Below are positions 54,670 through 60,898 of a DNA stretch of 64,000 bases, piece by piece. The notes beneath the pieces are model-generated. The model was given only the letters and a program-made list of their open reading frames with translations. It was not told the origin of the DNA and did no database searches. This DNA comes from CAWFXC01 sp963819735 (GTDB taxonomy: Bacteria; Actinomycetota; Acidimicrobiia; IMCC26256; DASPTH01), in the NCBI GenBank assembly GCA_963819735.1, contig CAWFXC010000001.1:1736001-1800000 (forward strand), in the 5' to 3' direction. Numbering within the stretch: the first letter of the stretch is position 1; every line of letters starts with the position of its first letter. Position numbers and translations under genes: made by a program.

Positions 54670-54750
54670 TCCGCACCCCCGTCGGGCGCCAGATCGGCCT
54701 GCCCGCCGGGATACCGATCGGTAACCCTCCGGCGGCCTCGTGAGTCACAG

Positions 54751-55359
54751 ATGACCACGAACGAACTACCGAGGGAGCCGACCGAGCTCGACCGCTTGGT
54801 CCTCGCCGCCCGCGACGGGGACCGATCGGCCTTCGATGAACTGGTCCGACGGACCTACGTCGACACGTACACGCTCGCGATGCGACTCACGGCCCACGAG
54901 GAGGACGCGAGCGACGTGGTGCAGGAGACCTACCTCCGCGCATGGAATGGTCTCAAGAGCTTCCGCGGCGACGCCCAGTTCACGACGTGGCTGTACCGCA
55001 TCACCGCGAACACCGCGTACACCACGGTGAAGCGTCGTCGCCGCCACCGCGCTGACTCGCTCGACGCCATGATCGAGGACCCGGTCGAGACCCGCATCGA
55101 CGCCCAGCCCGAGGAATCGGCCGAGCAGTCGGCCATGCTGGCCCGGTTGTCGGGCGCGCTCGAGGTTCTCCCGCCCAAGTTGCGGGTGCTGGTGGTGCTC
55201 AAGGACGTCTACGGCCTGTCCCACGAGGAGATCGCCGAGGAGCTCGGCATCTCGGTGGCGGCCGCCAAGGTGCGCCTGCACCGCGGTCGCAAGCGCCTCC
55301 GCGACCTCCTCTACGACGAGGAGCGCCCCGACGGAAAGAGGTGGGAGCATGCAGTGTGA
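54751..55359 (+). CDS. ECF-type RNA polymerase sigma factor
   Basis: 202 residues. Region 2 (AFDELVRRTYVDTYTLAMRL; DVVQETYLRAWNGLKSFRGD; FTTWLYRITANTAY) and region 4 (LPPKLRVLVVLKDVYGLSHE; EIAEELGISVAAAKVRLHRG) with no region 3, as in ECF factors. The downstream gene overlaps by 11 bases and encodes a zinc-binding anti-sigma-like protein, forming a regulatory pair. The stimulus is unknown; zinc anti-sigmas often sense oxidation. Inserted between rpmG and tRNA-Trp, where mycobacteria carry hadABC. Confidence 0.93.
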   Translation: MTTNELPREPTELDRLVLAARDGDRSAFDELVRRTYVDTYTLAMRLTAHEEDASDVVQETYLRAWNGLKSFRGDAQFTTWLYRITANTAYTTVKRRRRHRADSLDAMIEDPVETRIDAQPEESAEQSAMLARLSGALEVLPPKLRVLVVLKDVYGLSHEEIAEELGISVAAAKVRLHRGRKRLRDLLYDEERPDGKRWEHAV

Positions 55360-55717
55360 CGAGGTCGCGCGGCTGCTGCCCGAGGCGGTGGAGAACGGCG
55401 CCGCGGTCGAGGTGTCGGTGCAACGCCACATCGAGTCGTGCCTGCGGTGCCAGGCCGAGCTCGCCCGCTACCGCAAGATGCTCCGGGGCCTGCAGCTCCT
55501 GCGCACCCGCTACCTCGAGCCCAGCCCGGGTCTCCTGGCGCAGACCCTGGCGTCGCTCGAAGAGGCCGGGGAACGCCACGCGGTGCGCTCGATCCTGTCG
55601 GGGCGGCGGCTGGCCTACGCGGGCGCCATCGGTGGCGCCGCGGTCGCGGCCGGCGCCGCGGCGACCGCAGTCATCGTCCACCGGTCTCGCCGGCGCGAGA
55701 TCCACGTCGCCCGTTGA
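55349..55717 (+). CDS. Membrane-anchored zinc-finger anti-sigma factor
   Basis: 122 residues. The N-terminal HIESCLRCQAEL gives the H-x3-C-x2-C motif of the ZAS domain, with an upstream cysteine (C3). One membrane helix lies at about residues 90-110 (AYAGAIGGAAVAAGAAATAV), leaving a very short basic end on the far side. It probably binds the ECF factor encoded just before it. Confidence 0.82.
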   Translation: MQCDEVARLLPEAVENGAAVEVSVQRHIESCLRCQAELARYRKMLRGLQLLRTRYLEPSPGLLAQTLASLEEAGERHAVRSILSGRRLAYAGAIGGAAVAAGAAATAVIVHRSRRREIHVAR

Positions 55718-55835
55718 CCCGGCGTCGACTCACCGTCGACCCGCCGTCGATCCTCGGGACCGGCCCGGGAAACGCCGCCTCGGTCACCCCCGAATCCCGC
55801 TGCTATCGTGGAGCTTCCGGCCCGACCGCGCCCGG

Positions 55836-55908
55836 AGGGCAGTAGCTCAATTGGTAGAGCACCGGTCTCCAAAACCGGCGGTTGGGGGTTCGAGTCCCTC
55901 CTGCCCTG
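55836..55908 (+). tRNA. tRNA-Trp (CCA)
   Basis: Acceptor AGGGCAG/CTGCCCT, anticodon stem CCGGT/ACCGG with anticodon CCA at 55869-55871, T arm GGGGG-TTCGAGT-CCCTC, discriminator G. No encoded CCA end. It precedes secE as usual. Confidence 0.96.
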
Positions 55909-55954
55909 CAGCGAATGACGACTTGACCACCAGATTCCCAAGGACGGCCCTGCC

Positions 55955-56248
55955 GTGTCGATGAACCGACAGACCAAGCGCATGATGGCGAAGCAGGGCA
56001 CCGACAAGCCGCGCGCGTCCGACGACGGCAAACGGCGCCCGCCGTCTTCGGCTCCCCAGCGGGAGAAGATCGGGCCTCGGGAGTACCTCTCCGAGGTGAA
56101 GGGCGAGCTCCGGAAGGTCGCCTGGCCCACCAAGAAGGAAGTGATCAACTCCACGATCATCGTGCTGATCGCGGTCGTGGTCATGACCTCGCTGATCTTC
56201 CTCTTCGACTACGCGTCCTCCAAGTTCGTGCTCTTCCTCTTCGACTGA
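55955..56248 (+). CDS. secE: Preprotein translocase subunit SecE
   Basis: 97 residues, GTG start; an ATG two codons later is also possible. A polar basic N-terminus, the conserved amphipathic EYLSEVKGELRKVAWPTKKE and one membrane helix (TIIVLIAVVVMTSLIFLFDY). Part of the SecYEG channel. nusG follows after 11 bases. Confidence 0.95.
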   Translation: MSMNRQTKRMMAKQGTDKPRASDDGKRRPPSSAPQREKIGPREYLSEVKGELRKVAWPTKKEVINSTIIVLIAVVVMTSLIFLFDYASSKFVLFLFD

Positions 56249-56259
56249 GCGACTCACCC

Positions 56260-57069
56260 ATGACCGATGTGACCATTCACGACGAATCCGACGACAACGC
56301 CGCGCCGCCCGCCTGGGCCGGCGTCCCGACGCCGTCCGACGACGCCTCCGCCGACGTCGACGCTGCCGAGCTCGACGAGCAGGTCGCCGACGAGGCCGTC
56401 GCGGACGAGGTCGTCGAGATCATCGAGATCACCGACGCCCCCGACCTCGCCGACGCCGAGTTGATCGACGTGATCGCCGACGACCTCGACGACGAAGAGG
56501 AGCGGCGGGAGCCGAGCCCCTACGAGCGCCCCGGCGACTGGTTCGTCGTCCACACGTACGCGGGCTACGAGAACAAGGTCAAGCAGAACCTGGCCAGCCG
56601 GGTCCGCTCGATGAACGTCGAGGAGCAGATCTTCGAGGTCGTCATCCCGATGGAAGACGTCATCGAGTTCAAGGGCGGCCGGAAGGTCGTCGTGCAGAAG
56701 AAGGTCTTCCCCGGGTACCTCCTCGTGCGCATGGCGCTCGACGACGACTCCTGGTACGTCGTGCGCAACACACCTGGTGTCACCGGGTTCGTCGGGAACG
56801 GCGCCCGGCCCACGCCGCTGTCGCGCAAGGAGGTCGAGGGCATCCTCGGCTCCGGCGGCACCGTCGAACCGGGTCAGGAGAAGAAGGTGCGCCCCCGTCT
56901 CGAGTACGAGGTGGGCGAGCAGGTGCGGGTCACCACCGGTCCCTTCGCCGACTTCAACGGTGCGATCTCCGACATCGACGTCGCCCGGTCCAAGCTCACC
57001 GTGCTGGTGAACATCTTCGGTCGCGAGACCCCGGTCGAGCTGGAGCTCGGCCAGGTCGCGAAGCTCTAA
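56260..57069 (+). CDS. nusG: Transcription termination/antitermination protein NusG
   Basis: 269 residues. The first 90 or so are an acidic, aspartate/alanine-rich extension typical of actinobacteria. The NGN domain follows (WFVVHTYAGYENKVKQNL; VFPGYLLVRMALDD; VRNTPGVTGFVG), then the KOW domain (VRVTTGPFADFNGAISDID). It binds RNA polymerase and couples to ribosomes or Rho. Confidence 0.96.
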   Translation: MTDVTIHDESDDNAAPPAWAGVPTPSDDASADVDAAELDEQVADEAVADEVVEIIEITDAPDLADAELIDVIADDLDDEEERREPSPYERPGDWFVVHTYAGYENKVKQNLASRVRSMNVEEQIFEVVIPMEDVIEFKGGRKVVVQKKVFPGYLLVRMALDDDSWYVVRNTPGVTGFVGNGARPTPLSRKEVEGILGSGGTVEPGQEKKVRPRLEYEVGEQVRVTTGPFADFNGAISDIDVARSKLTVLVNIFGRETPVELELGQVAKL

Positions 57070-57089
57070 CGAAAGCGAAGTAGGAAACG

Positions 57090-57518
57090 ATGGCCAAGAA
57101 GAGACTCGCCGCGATCGTCAAGATCCAGATCCCGGCCGGCCAAGCCACCCCGGCGCCGCCCGTCGGTACCGCGCTCGGCCCGCACGGCATCAACATCATG
57201 GACTTCTGCAAGGCGTACAACGCCGCCACCGAGAGCCAGCGCGGGATGGTGATCCCGGCCGAGATCTCGATCTTCGAGGACCGGTCGTTCACCTTCGTCA
57301 CCAAGACGCCCCCCACCCCGTTCCTGCTCCGCCAGGCCGCGGGGATCGAGAAGGGTGCGGCGAACCCGCGCACCGACAAGGCGGGCAAGGTCACGAGCGC
57401 GCAGGTACGCCAGATCGCCGAGACCAAGATGCCCGATCTGAACGCCATCGACCTCGACGGCGCCATCGCCCAAGTGGCGGGCACCGCTCGTTCGATGGGG
57501 ATCGAGATCACCGCCTAG
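57090..57518 (+). CDS. rplK: 50S ribosomal protein L11
   Basis: 142 residues. AIVKIQIPAGQATPAPPVGT, ALGPHGINIMDFCKAYN and the C-terminal RNA-binding AGKVTSAQVRQIAETKMPDL are fully typical. Forms the GTPase-associated centre with L10/L12. ATG after GAAAGCGAAGTAGGAA. Confidence 0.97.
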   Translation: MAKKRLAAIVKIQIPAGQATPAPPVGTALGPHGINIMDFCKAYNAATESQRGMVIPAEISIFEDRSFTFVTKTPPTPFLLRQAAGIEKGAANPRTDKAGKVTSAQVRQIAETKMPDLNAIDLDGAIAQVAGTARSMGIEITA

Positions 57519-57645
57519 GCCGGTTCCGCCCCGGATCTGTTCGAACCCCAGTTGTTTCAACCCACCGGCCGAGGACCTCGCGGCCGGACCCGGGACACCA
57601 CGAGGGAGCCCGGCCCGCAGGGCCACGAGCGAAAGCAGTTGCACG

Positions 57646-58365
57646 ATGAGCAAGCCCGGCAAGAAGACCGTCGACGCGCTGCGGCGCTACGACCGTGATC
57701 AGGAGTTCGCGCCCGCCGAGGCGTTCGAGCTCGTGAAGTCGATGGCAACCCGCAAATTCGACGAGACCATCGAGGTGGCGATCCGCCTCGGGGTCGATCC
57801 CCGCAAGGCCGACCAGATGATCCGGGGCACGGTCTCGTTGCCGCACGGCACCGGCAAGACGGTCCGGGTGGCGGTGTTCGCCACCGGTGACGCCGCGCGC
57901 GAGGCCGAGGAGGCGGGAGCCGACATCGTCGGCGGCGACGACCTCATCACCCGGGTCGAGGGCGGCTTCCTCGACTTCGACGTTGCGATCGCCACCCCCG
58001 ACCTGATGGCCAAGGTGGGCAAGCTCGGCCGCACGCTCGGGCCGCGTGGCCTGATGCCGAACCCGAAGACCGGCACCGTCACCAACGAGGTGGCCAAGAC
58101 GGTGGCCGAGTTCAAGGCGGGCAAGGTCGAGTACCGCACCGACCGCTACGGAAACGTGCACGTGCCGGTGGGCAAGGCCAGCTTCGAGACGCAGGCGCTG
58201 CTCGAGAACTACCACGCCGTGCTCGACGAGCTGCTGCGGGCCAAGCCGGCCGCGTCGAAGGGCCGGTACATCCGGTCGGTCACCGCGAGCTCCACGATGG
58301 GCCCCGGGGTGCGCATCGACCCCACCGTCACGCGGCTCGAAGAGCTGCAGGCCGCGTCCGCATAG
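57646..58365 (+). CDS. rplA: 50S ribosomal protein L1
   Basis: 239 residues. FDETIEVAIRLGVDPRKADQ, MRGTVSLPHGTGK-type loop (here IRGTVSLPHGTGK), LGPRGLMPNPKTGTVT and SSTMGPGVRID are conserved. L1 stalk protein. Separated from rplK by 127 bases in which I see no clear regulatory structure, and from rplJ by the L10 leader. Confidence 0.97.
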   Translation: MSKPGKKTVDALRRYDRDQEFAPAEAFELVKSMATRKFDETIEVAIRLGVDPRKADQMIRGTVSLPHGTGKTVRVAVFATGDAAREAEEAGADIVGGDDLITRVEGGFLDFDVAIATPDLMAKVGKLGRTLGPRGLMPNPKTGTVTNEVAKTVAEFKAGKVEYRTDRYGNVHVPVGKASFETQALLENYHAVLDELLRAKPAASKGRYIRSVTASSTMGPGVRIDPTVTRLEELQAASA

Positions 58366-58384
58366 TACGATCTCCGCCCACAAC

Positions 58385-58475
58385 CGAATCTGCCAAAGAC
58401 CTCCGGTCTCCACGAGGTAATGGGCACCACCGGCACACGCCGGATGGACCCGCCGGACGAGGCGCCCTCTCGAAT
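58385..58475 (+). ncRNA. L10 ribosomal protein leader
   Basis: Lies between rplA and rplJ. It contains the L10-leader hallmark GCCAAAGACCTCCGGT near its start, a GGTAATGGGC segment, and CCGCCGGACGAGGCG near its end, in the order seen in known leaders. Free L10-(L12) complex binds such RNA and represses rplJL. The assignment is by motif memory; no covariance model was run. Confidence 0.7.
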
Positions 58476-58511
58476 GGGACGTCACGCGTGTCTGCGGTGA
58501 GGTCCCGTTTT
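58476..58511 (+). terminator. Attenuator-like hairpin before rplJ
   Basis: Stem GGGAC/GTCCC extended by TCAC/GTGA across a G-G mismatch, followed by G then TTTT. It is placed directly after the L10 leader and 30 bases before rplJ, which fits transcription attenuation. Confidence 0.5.
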
Positions 58512-58540
58512 CAATTCGCACTCCGAGAGGCGCGCCCCCA

Positions 58541-59272
58541 ATGCCGAGACCCGAGAAGGTCGCAGTCGTCGACGAGATCCGCACCAAGCTGGCGGAGGCC
58601 GACGCCACGGTCCTCACCGAGTACCGCGGGCTGACCGTCCACGAGCTCGCCGAGCTGCGGGGCTCGCTGCGCAGCTCCGGCACCGAGTACAAGGTGTTCA
58701 AGAACACGCTGGCGCGCCGCGCGGTCGAGGGCGCCGGGCTCGAGGACATCACGTCGTTGTTCGAGGGACCGGTTGCGATCGCGTTCGTCAAGGGCGACGC
58801 CGCCGCCGCGGCCAAGGCGTTGCGCGACTTCGGGAAGAACAACCCGGCGTTGATCCTCAAGGGCGGGCTGCTCGGCACGCGGGTGATCACCCCCGTCGAC
58901 ATCGACGCCCTCGCCGAGCTCCCCTCGCGCGAGATCCTGCTCAGCCAGATCGCCGGCACGTTCCAGGCGCCGCTGGTGAAGGCCGCCGGTCTGTTCCAGG
59001 CGTTCACCCGCAACTTCGCCTACGGCGTCCAGGCGCTGATCGATCAGCGCGTCGCCGCCGGTGAGCCCGCGCCGGCCGCCGAGGCCGAGGCGGAGGACGC
59101 GGCCCCCGTCGAGGCCGAAGTCGCGTCTGTGGCCGAGGTCGAAGCGCCGGTCGAGGTGCGCGCCGCCGATGCGGTCGGCGCAGCACCCGCCGACGAAGCG
59201 GAGACGACCGAGCCCGAAGCAACCGCATCCGAGACCACCGAGCCCGAAGCACCCGCATCCGAGTCCGAGTAA
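58541..59272 (+). CDS. rplJ: 50S ribosomal protein L10 with long acidic tail
   Basis: 243 residues; the usual length is 165-180. The core (TVLTEYRGLTVHELAELRGS; YKVFKNTLARRAVEG; ALILKGGLLGTRVI) ends near residue 175. A tail of about 70 Ala/Glu/Pro-rich residues follows, with an imperfect 10-residue repeat (TTEPEATASE, TTEPEAPASE). The tail lies beyond the L12-binding helix. Codon use stays high-GC. Confidence 0.95.
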   Translation: MPRPEKVAVVDEIRTKLAEADATVLTEYRGLTVHELAELRGSLRSSGTEYKVFKNTLARRAVEGAGLEDITSLFEGPVAIAFVKGDAAAAAKALRDFGKNNPALILKGGLLGTRVITPVDIDALAELPSREILLSQIAGTFQAPLVKAAGLFQAFTRNFAYGVQALIDQRVAAGEPAPAAEAEAEDAAPVEAEVASVAEVEAPVEVRAADAVGAAPADEAETTEPEATASETTEPEAPASESE

Positions 59273-59288
59273 CCCGAGTCCGAGTAAC
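59259..59288. repeat. 15-bp tandem duplication across the rplJ stop
   Basis: The unit CCGAGTCCGAGTAAC occurs twice in direct succession. The first copy holds the rplJ TAA (59270-59272), and the second repeats it 15 bases later, still in frame. Confidence 0.85.
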
Positions 59289-59306
59289 CCGAGAAAAGAG
59301 CATCCC

Positions 59307-59699
59307 ATGGCAACCCCGACCACTCCCGAGCTGCTGGACGTCTTCAAGAACATGACGGTCCTCGAGCTGAACGACTTCCTGAAGGCCTTCGAAGAGGAGT
59401 TCGGCGTCACCGCCGCGGCGCCGGTCGCAGTCGCGGCCGCAGCTCCGGCCGGTGGCGGCGGCGAAGCTGCCGCGGCCGAGGAGAAGGACGAGTTCGACGT
59501 CATCCTCACCGCCGCCGGCGACAAGAAGATCCAGGTCATCAAGGAGGTCCGCGCCATCGTCTCGGGGCTCGGTCTCAAGGAGGCCAAGGACCTTGTCGAC
59601 AGCGCGCCCAAGCCCGTGCTCGAGAAAGTCACCAAGGAAGAGGCCGAGAAGGCCAAGAGCCAGCTCGAAGAGGCCGGCGCGAGCGTCGAGCTCAAGTAG
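59307..59699 (+). CDS. rplL: 50S ribosomal protein L7/L12
   Basis: 130 residues. The N-terminal dimer domain (ELLDVFKNMTVLELNDFLKA), an Ala/Gly hinge, and the C-terminal domain KDEFDVILTAAGDKKIQVIK ... GLKEAKDLVDSAPKPVLE are textbook. The ATG follows AAAAGAG; the open frame upstream is shadow of rplJ. Confidence 0.97.
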   Translation: MATPTTPELLDVFKNMTVLELNDFLKAFEEEFGVTAAAPVAVAAAAPAGGGGEAAAAEEKDEFDVILTAAGDKKIQVIKEVRAIVSGLGLKEAKDLVDSAPKPVLEKVTKEEAEKAKSQLEEAGASVELK

Positions 59700-59708
59700 C
59701 TCGCACTC

Positions 59709-59728
59709 GACCGGTCAACCAGCCGGTC
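59709..59728. terminator. Hairpin between rplL and the convergent toxin gene
   Basis: Perfect 6-bp stem GACCGG/CCGGTC with an 8-base loop, nine bases after the rplL stop. No T run. It may end the rplJL transcript. Confidence 0.45.
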
Positions 59729-59762
59729 CACCAGCGTTGTCGGTGATCGCCGGCGGTTCGGG

Positions 59763-60284
59763 TCAGCCCGGCCGCCGGCGGTTCCATGCCGCGAACGCGG
59801 TGCGGGCGTCCATCGCGGCCACGTCGAGCCGGCTCATGCCCGTTCCGGTGAGCAGCGCGTCGGCCAACCAGTCGGGGACGGGCTGGCGGATGCGGTGCCG
59901 GGGTACCGCGCGCACCCCCGTCAGCCGGCCGAGCCCGCGCACGATGCGGGCGAACGCCACGAGCTCCGACGGGTCGGCCGCCTGCATGCGCTCGAGGGCT
60001 TCGGCGTAGGCGTCGCCGTCGGACCGGGCGCCGTCGACCCACAGCTCACGAATCGTCACGACGGCGCGGGCGGCATCGGGAACGTCGTCGGTGTCGTAGA
60101 CGATCCGCCCGTCGCCCTCGAGCGCGTCGAGCATCCGGTAGCCGGTGCGCTCGTCGACGAGCGCCGTCCCGGCGTGCGGATCGTGTTCCAGCGCCCGGAG
60201 CCGTCCGAGCAACAGCGCGGCGACCACGGGGCCGGCGCGCCGGAGGTCGTCGATCGCGGCATCGGTGAGCGTCACGCGGGCCAC
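59763..60284 (-). CDS. RelE/ParE-like toxin with C-terminal extension
   Basis: 173 residues. The N-terminal 85 (AAIDDLRRAGPVVAALLLGR, LVDERTGYRMLDALEGDGRI, VYDTDD, VTIRELWVDGARSD) match the RelE fold by pattern. A second half of about 85 residues is unusual for the family and I do not recognise it. It follows a Phd/YefM-like gene by 44 bases, giving antitoxin-then-toxin order. Likely an mRNA interferase or gyrase poison; activity is inference. Confidence 0.7.
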   Translation of the reverse strand: MARVTLTDAAIDDLRRAGPVVAALLLGRLRALEHDPHAGTALVDERTGYRMLDALEGDGRIVYDTDDVPDAARAVVTIRELWVDGARSDGDAYAEALERMQAADPSELVAFARIVRGLGRLTGVRAVPRHRIRQPVPDWLADALLTGTGMSRLDVAAMDARTAFAAWNRRRPG

Positions 60285-60328
60285 GTGGATCAGCAGCCGT
60301 CGTCAGGTGTGGGGGTCAGGAGCGCTGA

Positions 60329-60628
60329 TCACGAGTCGGAGTCGTTGTCGGCGCCCCCGGACCCGCGCCCGAACGACTTCACCGCTTCGTCGAGCGAGGT
60401 GCGGTGGCCGTCGTCGTCGGCCGCCCGCGCGACGACGAGCGCGAGGTCACGGAGGTCGTCGCGCAGCTGCTCGAGTGCGGAGAGCCGCTCGATTCCCACG
60501 ACCGCCGCCACCGCCTGCCGGTGTCGGGTGACGACCACCTCGCTGCCGTGGGCTGCGTCGGCAACGAGGCGGGCGATGCCACGGCTGCTGGCCGCGGTGA
60601 CGCTCAGGTGCTCCAGTTCGGGTGGCAT
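60329..60628 (-). CDS. Phd/YefM-type antitoxin
   Basis: 99 residues. LSVTAASSRGIARLVADAAH then GSEVVVTRHRQAVAAVVGIE is the Phd/YefM DNA-binding fold. The acidic, Gly/Asp-rich C-terminus is the usual flexible toxin-binding part. A near-perfect palindrome lies 22 bases before the ATG. Confidence 0.8.
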   Translation of the reverse strand: MPPELEHLSVTAASSRGIARLVADAAHGSEVVVTRHRQAVAAVVGIERLSALEQLRDDLRDLALVVARAADDDGHRTSLDEAVKSFGRGSGGADNDSDS

Positions 60629-60649
60629 CCGCAGAGGCTAGCCCCCGAA

Positions 60650-60669
60650 CTGTGTAGAATTCTGCACAG
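60650..60669. promoter_or_regulatory. 20-bp palindrome, probable toxin-antitoxin operator
   Basis: CTGTGTAGAATTCTGCACAG is symmetrical except for one position pair. It sits upstream of the antitoxin ATG, where Phd/YefM dimers usually bind to autorepress, and also just upstream of the rpoB promoter region. Confidence 0.6.
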
Positions 60670-60684
60670 ACTTTCGCGGGAACC

Positions 60685-60713
60685 TTGACCGGGGGGTCCG
60701 CCTGTCGTATCCT
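60685..60713 (+). promoter_or_regulatory. rpoB promoter P1
   Basis: TTGACC (60685-60690) and TATCCT (60708-60713) separated by exactly 17 bases, close to the actinobacterial housekeeping consensus. Expected start of transcription about 60720. Confidence 0.65.
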
Positions 60714-60730
60714 GCCCCCCAGATGAATCG

Positions 60731-60750
60731 GACCCCGTCGGGGTCTGTTC
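60731..60750 (+). terminator. Hairpin in the rpoB leader, possible attenuator
   Basis: Perfect 6-bp stem GACCCC/GGGGTC with loop GTC, then TGTTC. It lies about ten bases after the predicted P1 start and before P2, so it could stop P1 transcripts. A second hairpin CCCCT/AGGGG (60758-60770) overlaps the P2 -35. Confidence 0.4.
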
Positions 60751-60761
60751 TTTGGTGCCCC

Positions 60762-60790
60762 TTGCAGGGGAATAACCATCGGGCTACACT
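60762..60790 (+). promoter_or_regulatory. rpoB promoter P2
   Basis: TTGCAG (60762-60767) and TACACT (60785-60790) with 17-base spacing. Predicted start near 60797, leaving a leader of about 100 bases before the rpoB TTG. Confidence 0.55.
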
Positions 60791-60898
60791 GTTCAACAGT
60801 CGTGTCTGCCCGGCCGTGCCTTCGTTGAACTCTTCAGTCACGAACGCGCGCGCCCTCTTTCTCCATCTCCCCACTCACCACCTCCCTAAGGAGTGAAG

